From Frankiales bacterium (GTDB taxonomy: Bacteria; Actinomycetota; Actinomycetes; Mycobacteriales; SCTD01), in the NCBI GenBank assembly GCA_025965475.1, contig JAOPWV010000005.1, positions 1-34,964 of the forward strand: a DNA stretch of 34,964 bases, given 5' to 3'. The stretch's first letter is position 1. Each line of letters begins with the position of its first letter. This document shows, in pieces, positions 25,824-32,137 of the stretch. The notes below the pieces were generated by a model, which worked only from the letters and a program-made list of their open reading frames with translations, was not told the origin of the DNA and made no database searches. The translations under genes and the position numbers were made by a program.

Positions 25824-26956
25824 ACCGCCGTCTCCTGGCCGGCTGCGCCGCCGTACTCGGCCTGCTCGTCGCCGCCGGCGCGCCGGCCGGTGCCGCCGCT
25901 GCGGCGGCGCCGGCCCGCGTCGGCCACCTGTTCGTCATCGAGCTGGAGAACAAGGGCTACGACGAGACGTTCGGCCCGACGGCGCCCACCTACCTGGCCC
26001 GCACCCTGCCGTCGCAGGGCGCCCTGCTGACGCAGTACCACGGCACGTCGCACGCCAGCCTGGGCAACTACATCACCCAGATCTCCGGGCAGGCGGCCAA
26101 TCCGCAGACGCAGGCCGACTGCCGGCGCTACGTCGACGTCGTCCCGGGCCTCCCCGCCGCGGACGGGCAGGTCCTCGGCCAGGGGTGTGTCTACCCGCCG
26201 TCGGTGAAGACGCTGCCGGACCAGCTCTCTGCCCAGCGCAAGACCTGGCGCGGCTACATGGAGGACCTCGGCGCGGACCCTGCGCGGTCCAAGGCGCCCT
26301 GTGGAAGTCCGGGCAACCCGGCCCCTCCCGGGGTCACGGACCCGACGCAGAGCGCGACCGCCACGGAGCAGTACGCGGCCCGGCACAACCCGTTCGTCTA
26401 CTTCCACTCGCTGCTCGACAGCGGCGCCTGCGCGCGCAACGTCGGCCCCCTCGGCGGCCTCACGAAGGATCTGCATTCGGCCGCGGCCACCGCCCACTTC
26501 ACCTGGATCACCCCCGACCTGTGCAGCGACGGGCACGACGCGCCCTGTGCCGACGGCCGCCCGGGCGGGCTGACGTCCGCGAACGAGTTCCTGCGGACCT
26601 GGGTGCCCCGGATCACCTCCTCGCCCGCGTTCAAGAAGGACGGGCTGCTGGTCGTCACGTTCGACGAGGCGGAGAACCAGGACGGCTCCTCGTGCTGTGG
26701 CGAGCCGACCGGTCCCAACACCCCGATGCCCGGCATCACCGGCCCGGGTGGCGGGCGGACCGGTGCGGTCCTGCTCTCGCCGTTCATCCGGCCGGGCACC
26801 CGCACCGACGTGCCGTACGACCACTACAGCGCGCTGCGCAGCTACGAGGACCTGCTCGGGATCCGCACCGGCGGCACGGACGGCAAGGGTCACCTCGGCT
26901 ACGCGGCCCGCGCCGGCATGGTCACGTTCGGTAGGGACGTCTTCACAGCGCGGTGA
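25820..26956 (+). CDS. Second secreted phosphoesterase (PF04185 acid phosphatase type), TTG start
   Basis: This 378-aa exported protein has a Sec-type signal (MNRRLLAGCAAVLGLLVAAG, Ala-rich to residue 31). It belongs to the same superfamily as the preceding gene but is shorter and clearly divergent: FVIELENKGYDETFG carries the metal-binding Glu-Asn, YHGTSHASLGNYI the second site, LVVTFDEAEN the third and YDHYSALRSYEDLLGI the fourth. It is closer to acid phosphatases than to phospholipase C. The TTG start overlaps the previous stop by four bases and depends on coupling. It shares the PHO box at 24429-24450. The Gly/Pro-rich insert near 26290-26340 is probably a loop. Confidence 0.83.
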   Translation: MNRRLLAGCAAVLGLLVAAGAPAGAAAAAAPARVGHLFVIELENKGYDETFGPTAPTYLARTLPSQGALLTQYHGTSHASLGNYITQISGQAANPQTQADCRRYVDVVPGLPAADGQVLGQGCVYPPSVKTLPDQLSAQRKTWRGYMEDLGADPARSKAPCGSPGNPAPPGVTDPTQSATATEQYAARHNPFVYFHSLLDSGACARNVGPLGGLTKDLHSAAATAHFTWITPDLCSDGHDAPCADGRPGGLTSANEFLRTWVPRITSSPAFKKDGLLVVTFDEAENQDGSSCCGEPTGPNTPMPGITGPGGGRTGAVLLSPFIRPGTRTDVPYDHYSALRSYEDLLGIRTGGTDGKGHLGYAARAGMVTFGRDVFTAR

Positions 26957-26974
26957 CCCGGGCGTACCGCGGTT

Positions 26975-26996
26975 GTTCACCCCGCCGTCACGGCGA
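26975..26996 (+). promoter_or_regulatory. Candidate PHO box upstream of the GDPD gene
   Basis: Two adjacent 11-nt units, GTTCACCCCGC (26975-26985) and CGTCACGGCGA (26986-26996), match the PHO repeat; the second is weaker. They sit in the 79-bp gap before ATG 27036, so the phosphodiesterase gene may have its own phosphate-starvation promoter. Confidence 0.55.
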
Positions 26997-27035
26997 GGTT
27001 CCGCCCCGGACCGCCGGGCAGGTGAGCGTGGACGC

Positions 27036-27776
27036 ATGGAGATCCTCGGCCACCGCGGCCGGCCCACCCCTGCGACTCCCGAGAACACCCTCGCGTCCGT
27101 CGAGGCCGCCCTGGCCGGCGGCGCGGACGGCGTCGAGGTGGACGTGCGCCTGACCGCCGACGGCATCGCGGTCTGCTGCCACGATGCGGACCTGGTCCGC
27201 GTCGCCGGCGTCGCCCGCGACGTCAGCAGCCTCACCCTCGCCGAGCTCACTGCCGTGCGGGTGGGTGGCCATCCGGTGCCGACGGTCGCCGCGGTCCTGG
27301 CCGCGGTCGGTGCCCGGGGCCGCGTCGTCCTGGACCTCAAGCCCGAACCGCGGCCGGAACGCCTGCTGACCGCGGTCCGGCGCGCCGTCGCGGAGGCCGG
27401 CGTGCGCAGCGGCGAGGCCGTCGACCTGGTGCTGTCGTCGTTCGAGCGGGACATCCTCGAGGTCTGCGCCGCCGAGGCCCCCGAGGTGCCGCGCGCCGTG
27501 ATCATCGGGAGCGACCAGCCGTGCACCCAGCTCATCGCGCAGGCCCTGGCCCGCGGTGACGAGGCCATGCACGTGGAGGCCCGCACGCTGTTCGTCAACC
27601 CGGACCTCGTCGCGGCGGCGCACGCCCGCGGCCTGCTCGTCCGGGCCTGGACCGTCAACCGCCTCATCGACGTCCGGCTCCTGGGGCTGCTCGCTGTCGA
27701 CGCGGTGATCTCCGACGTACCGGACACGGTGCGCGCCCTCGCCGGACGCCCCGCAGCGATGACCAGCGCGGAGTGA
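27036..27776 (+). CDS. Glycerophosphodiester phosphodiesterase
   Basis: This 246-aa TIM-barrel enzyme hydrolyses glycerophosphodiesters to glycerol-3-phosphate and an alcohol. Catalytic and metal residues are visible: His6 and Arg7 in LGHRG, Glu16 in PENT, Glu34 and Asp36 in GVEVDVRLT, and His49 in VCCHD. The C-terminal VRAWTVN segment is also typical. There is no signal peptide, so it is the cytoplasmic (UgpQ-like) form that would process deacylated phospholipids taken up by the cell. This fits downstream of a phospholipase. ATG 27036 starts right at the conserved barrel. A candidate PHO box lies upstream. Its stop is 41 bp before the HAD-like gene. Confidence 0.92.
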   Translation: MEILGHRGRPTPATPENTLASVEAALAGGADGVEVDVRLTADGIAVCCHDADLVRVAGVARDVSSLTLAELTAVRVGGHPVPTVAAVLAAVGARGRVVLDLKPEPRPERLLTAVRRAVAEAGVRSGEAVDLVLSSFERDILEVCAAEAPEVPRAVIIGSDQPCTQLIAQALARGDEAMHVEARTLFVNPDLVAAAHARGLLVRAWTVNRLIDVRLLGLLAVDAVISDVPDTVRALAGRPAAMTSAE

Positions 27777-27817
27777 TCCCGGCTCCGCACCGGCCGACGT
27801 CAGATTCCGGAGGAAGC

Positions 27818-28498
27818 ATGACCGTCCCCCACGCACTCGTGTGCTTCGACCTGCCGTGCCTGGTACGTCCCGCCGAGGGGGTCGCCCACGAGGCCCTGGA
27901 CCGTGCGCTGCGACGGCTGGGTGTCGGACCCGGGACCTCCGCGCACTCTGCGGCGTTGCGGTGCGGTCTGCGCTGGCCCGGCGTCGCGGCGAAGGAGATG
28001 TTCCGCCTGCTGTTCGGCAGCGCCGACCGGGGCGAGGCCGGGGCGGCCGCGTTCGACGATGCCTTCGGCGTCATGATCGCCCGCCGCGGAGCCGCGGTGG
28101 CTCCCGGCGCGGCAGCGGTCGTGGCCGCCTGCCGGCAGTCGGGGACGGCGGTCTGCGTCACCACCGAGTTCTCCGCGGCCACCCGTGAGGCGGTGCTCGA
28201 CGTCCTGGACTGGGCCGAACTCGTGGCGATGACCGTCTCGCCGGGGAACGGGCACGACGGGGATGCGGTACCCGCGGTACGGACGGCGGCCGCGCGCGCC
28301 CTGGTGCCGAGGGGAGACCGGTTGGCCGTCGTCAGCGGTACGCGCAGCGGCGTCCGCGCCGGTGTCGCCGCGGGAGCGGGTGCTGTCATCGGGATCCCCG
28401 CCGAGGACGACGAGGCCGTGCTGGGGGCCGCCGGTGCCACCTTGGTGTGCGATCTGGCCGGCCTCACCGACCGGTGGTCGCGCCAACTGGTCGGGTGA
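27818..28498 (+). CDS. HAD-superfamily protein, phosphonatase-like, with degenerate catalytic motifs
   Basis: This 226-aa protein resembles the HAD/phosphonatase group in layout: motif I region LVCFDLPCLVRP with the nucleophile Asp11, an all-helical cap (HEALDRALRRLG to FDDAFGVMIARRG), a motif II-like VCVTTEF, and a C-terminal VVSGTRSGVRAGVAAGAGAVIGI in the place of motif IV. However, the second residue after Asp11 is Pro, and the motif IV acidic pair is replaced by Ser-Gly-Thr-Arg, so catalysis is doubtful. The start is ATG 27818, four bases after GGAGGA (27809-27814); GTG 27773, overlapping the GDPD stop, would put that site inside the coding region. It lies downstream of GDPD, probably in the same unit. 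It may be a regulatory or binding derivative. Confidence 0.65.
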   Translation: MTVPHALVCFDLPCLVRPAEGVAHEALDRALRRLGVGPGTSAHSAALRCGLRWPGVAAKEMFRLLFGSADRGEAGAAAFDDAFGVMIARRGAAVAPGAAAVVAACRQSGTAVCVTTEFSAATREAVLDVLDWAELVAMTVSPGNGHDGDAVPAVRTAAARALVPRGDRLAVVSGTRSGVRAGVAAGAGAVIGIPAEDDEAVLGAAGATLVCDLAGLTDRWSRQLVG

Positions 28499-28613
28499 CG
28501 GATGCGAGCAGGGTCACTGCGCGCGTGGGTAAGCCTGTGCTGCGTCGTGCCGTTGTGCCCCATGGCGGCCGGCCGACCCGGTCGGACCGCCTCCTGACGA
28601 CCTGAGGACAGAC

Positions 28614-28844
28614 GTGACCCCCGGCACTTCCCCGTTCACCGCCCTGCGTACGACGCTCGCGATCCGACGCTCCGCCCGCGAGGGCCGGCGTCAGCTCGAG
28701 CGTGAGCTGGCCAGCTACGACACACCGGCCGCCCGGGCCGAGCTCGACGCGATCCTCGGGCGTTACTCCGCCGACGAGACCCACGAGGTCCAGGCGATCC
28801 TGAGCCAGCAGGCTGCGGCGCGACTGGCCGGCGCCGCCCGCTGA
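28614..28844 (+). CDS. Small hypothetical helical protein (76 aa)
   Basis: This short, charged, mostly helical protein has no signal or membrane segment. The N-terminal half is basic (TLAIRRSAREGRRQLERELASYD); the C-terminal half has an acidic-amphipathic segment (AELDAILGRYSADETHEVQAIL) and an Ala-rich end. Heptad-like spacing suggests helical bundling. I do not recognise a family with certainty; similar short proteins occur in actinobacteria. GTG 28614 is preceded by GAGGACA. It sits 115 bp after the HAD-like gene and before a PHO box, between phosphate-related genes, but nothing in the sequence shows its role. Confidence 0.55.
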   Translation: MTPGTSPFTALRTTLAIRRSAREGRRQLERELASYDTPAARAELDAILGRYSADETHEVQAILSQQAAARLAGAAR

Positions 28845-28860
28845 GCGAGCGCCACCTGGT

Positions 28861-28893
28861 GGGCACCTGTCGTTCATCAGATGTTCATCGGCT
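28861..28893 (+). promoter_or_regulatory. PHO box upstream of the 76-aa three-helix-bundle protein gene
   Basis: Units GTTCATCAGAT (28872-28882) and GTTCATCGGCT (28883-28893) are direct 11-nt repeats, and the preceding 11 bases GGGCACCTGTC (28861-28871) form a weaker third unit in phase. This is one of the strongest PHO sites in the window. It ends 40 bp before ATG 28934. Confidence 0.8.
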
Positions 28894-28933
28894 CAGCGCC
28901 CACGATCCGCTTCCCGTTGGGCACGCTGTGTGC

Positions 28934-29164
28934 ATGGCGATCGCTGCTGACGAGACCACCCAGTTGCGCCTCGTGGAGCAGCAGCTGCTGCGTGCGTTCG
29001 CGGGCCGGGTGCCCGACGAGGACATCTGCCGGGAGGTCTCGGCGGGGATGAGCGACTTCCGCGACGCCCGCATCCGGACCTTCATCCCGGTGCTCCTGCA
29101 GAAGCGGGTGGCCGACCGGCTGCGCCGGCGGACCTCCGAGCGATCTCTGCGGGGCGCCTCCTAG
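28934..29164 (+). CDS. Three-helix-bundle dimerization-domain-like small protein (76 aa)
   Basis: This 76-aa soluble protein has three predicted helices: TQLRLVEQQLLRAFAG, EDICREVSAGMSDFRD and RIRTFIPVLLQKRVADRLRR. The order and the segment RTFIPVLLQKR-x-A-x-RL match the actinobacterial 'three-helix bundle dimerization domain' proteins, in which a related FVPVLVER-type motif recurs. Function is unknown; the fold suggests a dimeric regulator or adaptor. ATG 28934 is used because the longer frame from 28859 would place the PHO box inside the coding region. There is no clear Shine-Dalgarno sequence. The gene converges on the response-regulator gene 10 bp away and is followed by no obvious hairpin. 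Confidence 0.65.
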   Translation: MAIAADETTQLRLVEQQLLRAFAGRVPDEDICREVSAGMSDFRDARIRTFIPVLLQKRVADRLRRRTSERSLRGAS

Positions 29165-29174
29165 CGGCCTGCTC

Positions 29175-29849
29175 CTAGGGGCGTAGCGCGTATCCGGCCC
29201 GCCGGATCGTGAGCAGATGGCGGGGCCGTGCGGGCTCGAGTTCGATGCGTCGCCGCAGCCGCTTGATCACGTGGTCGAGGTTCTGCGGGTTGCCCGCGTA
29301 GCCCGGCCCCCAGCACTCCTCCATCAGCTCCTGCCGGCGGACCAGGGTGTCGACGCGGCGCAACAGCAGTGACAGGACCGTGAACTCCTGGGCCGGGACG
29401 TGCACCTCGGCGCCTCGGACCGTCACGAGCCGCCGTTGCACCTGCATCCGCACCGGTCCTGCACACAACTCGATCTCCGGCTCCGGCAGCCACGGCCGGC
29501 GCCGCCGCAGCACCGCGTTCATGCGGGCGACGAGCACCGGCAGCGAGTACGGCCGGGTCACGTAGTCGTCGGCACCGAGTTCGAGCAGCAGGACGCGGGA
29601 CACCTCGCTGTCGTCGTCGCTCACGACGATGATCCCGCCCCCGCCCGGGCGTACGCGACGCAGAAAGTCGGCGGGGGCGATGTCGCCGAGCCGGTCGTCC
29701 AGGAGCACGATGTCGTAGCCCTGGGCCAGCTCGTGGAACGCGGCGGCGCCGCTGTCGACGGCCACCGGCGCCGGGTGCTCGGCGCCGATCTCGCGGACCA
29801 GCCGGTGCCGCGTCGCGGGGTCACCGCACGCCACCAGCACTCGGGACAC
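29175..29849 (-). CDS. OmpR/RegX3-type response regulator with non-canonical receiver domain
   Basis: This 224-aa regulator has a receiver domain (1-115) and a winged-helix DNA-binding domain (about 125-224; VPAQEFTVLSLLLRR, NLDHVIKRLRRRIELE, LLTIRRAGYAL). The phosphoacceptor Asp51 in IVLLDDRLG and Ser77 in VVSDDD are present. The usual N-terminal acidic pair (VEDD/VEDE) reads ACGD, and the conserved Lys is Arg99 in DDYVTRPYS. The phosphorylation pocket is therefore altered and control may not depend on a kinase; no histidine kinase gene is adjacent. The GTG at 29849 starts directly before the first beta-strand, with GGGAG upstream. It is divergent from phoU, the position phoP or regX3 often takes, so control of the PHO sites is an inference. 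Confidence 0.85.
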   Translation of the reverse strand: MSRVLVACGDPATRHRLVREIGAEHPAPVAVDSGAAAFHELAQGYDIVLLDDRLGDIAPADFLRRVRPGGGGIIVVSDDDSEVSRVLLLELGADDYVTRPYSLPVLVARMNAVLRRRRPWLPEPEIELCAGPVRMQVQRRLVTVRGAEVHVPAQEFTVLSLLLRRVDTLVRRQELMEECWGPGYAGNPQNLDHVIKRLRRRIELEPARPRHLLTIRRAGYALRP

Positions 29850-29954
29850 GCCACTCCCAGACCCTCGGCGCGCGGCCCGGCCGCACGCGTTGAAGGACCG
29901 AACGTAAGGTCGCGCCGCGCCCATCGCGAGCGCTCCGAGGCCCTGCCGCGGCTT

Positions 29955-29987
29955 CTTCACCCAGGCTTGGTGCGCCGTTCACGTGCC
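29955..29987 (+). promoter_or_regulatory. PHO-box-like array between the response regulator and phoU
   Basis: CTTCACCCAGG (29955-29965) and GTTCACGTGCC (29977-29987) match the PHO unit and are exactly 22 bases apart, with a degenerate unit CTTGGTGCGCC between them, so three units sit in 11-nt phase. The array lies in the 188-bp divergent region and could serve both genes. It ends 22 bp before the phoU -10. Confidence 0.6.
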
Positions 29988-30009
29988 AGCACGCGGGCTC
30001 CGTCAGGAC

Positions 30010-30015
30010 TAGTGT
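30010..30015 (+). promoter_or_regulatory. -10 element of phoU (TAGTGT)
   Basis: TAGTGT fits the TANNNT consensus, 22 bp downstream of the PHO array and 22 bp before ATG 30038. A ribosome site GAGGGG follows at 30027-30032. No good -35 is seen, as expected for an activator-dependent promoter. Confidence 0.45.
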
Positions 30016-30037
30016 TCACCCTTCCAGAGGGGCGGCC

Positions 30038-30697
30038 ATGCGCGACAACTACCACGACCATCTCGACGCGATCGGCGACGACCTCGTCGAGATGAGCAGG
30101 CTCGTCGCTGTGGCCGTACGACAGGCCACCACGGCGCTGGTGACCGCCAACCTCCAGCTGGCCGAGGCCGTCATCGCCGGCGACGAGGTTGTCAACGAGC
30201 TGTACCACTCGGTGGAGTCGCAGGCCTACGACCTGCTGGCCCGGCAGCAGCCGGTGGCCGGCGACCTCCGCGTCCTCGTGACGAGCCTGCGCATGGTGGT
30301 GGACCTCGAACGGGCCGGCGACTACGCGGTGCACCTGGCCAAGATCGCCCGGCGCCGGCATCCGGCCTCCGCCGTGCCGGCCGAGCTGATCGACACCATC
30401 GTCGCCATGGGGCAGACCGCGGAGCGGATCGCGAACAAGGCGGGCCGGGTCATCGCCACCCGGGACATCGACCTGGCGCGCGAGCTGCTCGGCGACGACG
30501 ACGCGATGGACATGCTCCAGCGCCGGCTCTTCACGATCATGCTCGGCGGCGGCGGCGACCACGGCACCGAGGCCGCGATCGACGTGACCCTGGCCGGGCG
30601 CTACTACGAGCGGCTGGCCGACCACGCCGTGGCGGTCGCCCGGCGGGTGACCTACCTGGTCACCGGCGAGCACCGCGACGAGCCGGCGCTCGACTGA
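30038..30697 (+). CDS. phoU: Phosphate signalling regulator PhoU
   Basis: This 219-aa protein is made of two PhoU-type three-helix bundles in tandem. Each repeat has its metal-binding region: ADLRVLVTSLRM (here GDLRVLVTSLRMVVDLERAGDYAVHLA) in the first, and a matching YYERLADHAVAVARRVTYLVTGE in the second. PhoU links the PstSCAB transporter with the phosphate two-component system and damps the PHO response when phosphate is ample; it acts at the membrane on the cytoplasmic side. It lies divergent from the response regulator and upstream of pstS, a normal actinobacterial neighbourhood. Length is normal. The start is ATG 30038. Confidence 0.95.
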   Translation: MRDNYHDHLDAIGDDLVEMSRLVAVAVRQATTALVTANLQLAEAVIAGDEVVNELYHSVESQAYDLLARQQPVAGDLRVLVTSLRMVVDLERAGDYAVHLAKIARRRHPASAVPAELIDTIVAMGQTAERIANKAGRVIATRDIDLARELLGDDDAMDMLQRRLFTIMLGGGGDHGTEAAIDVTLAGRYYERLADHAVAVARRVTYLVTGEHRDEPALD

Positions 30698-30773
30698 CCC
30701 GCCGGGTCGCCGCGTCGCCGTGATCGGGCGAAACGGGCGAACCGGTGCTGACGGTGACCGTCCGCCTCGTCTC

Positions 30774-30795
30774 GTTCACTCGTCGTTCATGTTCC
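30774..30795 (+). promoter_or_regulatory. PHO box of the pst operon
   Basis: Two 11-nt direct repeats, GTTCACTCGTC (30774-30784) and GTTCATGTTCC (30785-30795), match the PHO unit. A -10-like TAGCGT lies at 30823-30828, so an activator bound here would sit just upstream of the -35 region. This is the expected control point for phosphate-starvation induction of pstSCAB. Confidence 0.82.
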
Positions 30796-30822
30796 CAGCA
30801 CCGACGAGTCATGCGCGCTGCC

Positions 30823-30828
30823 TAGCGT
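30823..30828 (+). promoter_or_regulatory. -10 element of pstS (TAGCGT)
   Basis: TAGCGT, 27 bp downstream of the PHO box, would give a 5' leader of about 75 nt before GTG 30909. The leader shows no riboswitch-like fold that I can support. AAGGAAGG at 30894-30901 is the ribosome binding site. Confidence 0.45.
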
Positions 30829-30908
30829 CGTCCGCGAAGTCCACACCGCATGACGGCGCCTCCGCCGGCCCGGCGGCAGTGACCCTCACCGACAAGGAAG
30901 GCCCACCT

Positions 30909-32030
30909 GTGATGAACACCCGGACCGGCGCGCTCGCCGGCCTCGTGCTCACCTCGGCGCTCGCACTGAGCGCCTGCGGCAGTGACAACAACACGACCAC
31001 CACCCCGGCCGCGAGCGGTGGCGCCTCCGCCGGCGCCGCGTCGAACATCACCTGCGCCAAGGGCAGCATCACCGCCGCTGGCTCCAGCGCGCAGAAGAAC
31101 GCCATGGACGAGTGGATCAAGGCCTACCAGAGCGCCTGCTCCGGGGCCACGATCAACTACCAGCCGGTCGGTTCCGGCGCCGGCGTGCAGCAGTTCATCG
31201 CCGGCACCGTCGACTTCGCGGGCTCCGACTCCGCCCTCAAGCCGGCCGAGCACCCGCAGGCCGACGCCCGCTGCAAGACCGGCAAGGCGATCGACCTGCC
31301 CATGGTCACCGGCCCCATCGCGATCGCCTACAACCTGTCCGGCGTGACCGGCCTCGTGCTGGACGCCCCGACGATCGCCAAGATGTTCTCGGGCAAGATC
31401 ACCACGTGGAACGACCCGGCCATCGCCGCGCTCAACTCCGGCGCCAAGCTGCCGTCGGCCAAGATCCAGGCGTTCCACCGCTCGGACGAGTCCGGCACGA
31501 CCGACAACGTGCAGAAGTACCTCACGGCCGCCGCGCCCAAGGACTGGACCTTCGGGGTCGGCAAGAAGTTCAACGCCCCCGGTGGCCAGAGCGCCAAGGG
31601 CTCGGACGGTGTCACGCAGGCCGTCAAGTCGACCGAGGGTGCCGTGACGTACACCGAGCTGTCGTTCGCCAAGAACGCCTCGCTCGGCATCGCCAAGCTC
31701 GACACGGGAGCCGCGAGCCCGGTGGAGCTCACGACGGACAGCGCCGCCAAGGCCGTGGAGGCCGCGACCGTCGCCAGCTCCGGTGCCAACGACCTGACCC
31801 TCAAGCTGGACTACGCCACCAAGGCCGAGGGCGCGTACCCGCTTATCCTGGTGACGTACGAGATCGCCTGTGAGACGGGGACCCCGGCCGACAAGCTCGC
31901 GCTGGTCAAGGGCTTCCTCGGCTACACCTCCGGTGCGGACGGCCAGAAGATCCTGACCGACCTCGGGTACGCCCCACTGCCTGAGACCATCCGGAGCAAG
32001 GTGGCCACCGCCGTCCAGGCGCTGGCCTAG
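30909..32030 (+). CDS. pstS: Phosphate ABC transporter substrate-binding lipoprotein PstS
   Basis: This 373-aa lipoprotein has a signal peptide ending in the lipobox LSAC (Cys23), followed by an Asn/Thr/Ala-rich linker. The phosphate pocket motifs are present: ITAAGSSAQKNAMDEW, GSGAGVQQFIAGTVDFAGSD and HRSDESGTTDNVQKYL. It captures phosphate outside the membrane for PstCA. GTG 30909 lies seven bases after AAGGAAGG; ATG 30912 is the next codon and is also possible. The PHO box 114 bp upstream explains its induction. The stop is TAG, followed by a strong hairpin before pstC, which would allow more PstS than permease to be made. Confidence 0.95.
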   Translation: MMNTRTGALAGLVLTSALALSACGSDNNTTTTPAASGGASAGAASNITCAKGSITAAGSSAQKNAMDEWIKAYQSACSGATINYQPVGSGAGVQQFIAGTVDFAGSDSALKPAEHPQADARCKTGKAIDLPMVTGPIAIAYNLSGVTGLVLDAPTIAKMFSGKITTWNDPAIAALNSGAKLPSAKIQAFHRSDESGTTDNVQKYLTAAAPKDWTFGVGKKFNAPGGQSAKGSDGVTQAVKSTEGAVTYTELSFAKNASLGIAKLDTGAASPVELTTDSAAKAVEAATVASSGANDLTLKLDYATKAEGAYPLILVTYEIACETGTPADKLALVKGFLGYTSGADGQKILTDLGYAPLPETIRSKVATAVQALA

Positions 32031-32074
32031 CCGGGTCCGCGCCGTACCCACGGCGCGACTCGTTCAGGACGACC

Positions 32075-32113
32075 GGGACGCCCTGCCGCTCATCGCGAGC
32101 GGCGGGGCGTCCC
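32075..32113 (+). terminator. Strong intra-operon hairpin between pstS and pstC
   Basis: GGGACGCCCTGCCGCT (32075-32090) and AGCGGCGGGGCGTCCC (32098-32113) form a 16-bp stem with one mismatch and a seven-base loop. There is no T-tract. It could end part of the transcripts or protect the pstS mRNA 3' end. A TAGGCT (-10-like, 32114-32119) follows directly and could start a second transcript for pstC. Confidence 0.7.
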
Positions 32114-32137
32114 TAGGCTGATGCGGAGGAGGTGGGC

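Noticed and set aside
30014-30024. GTTCACCCTTC as a further PHO unit near phoU
   Set aside because: It overlaps the -10 and is 37 bases from the nearest unit, out of the 11-nt phase.
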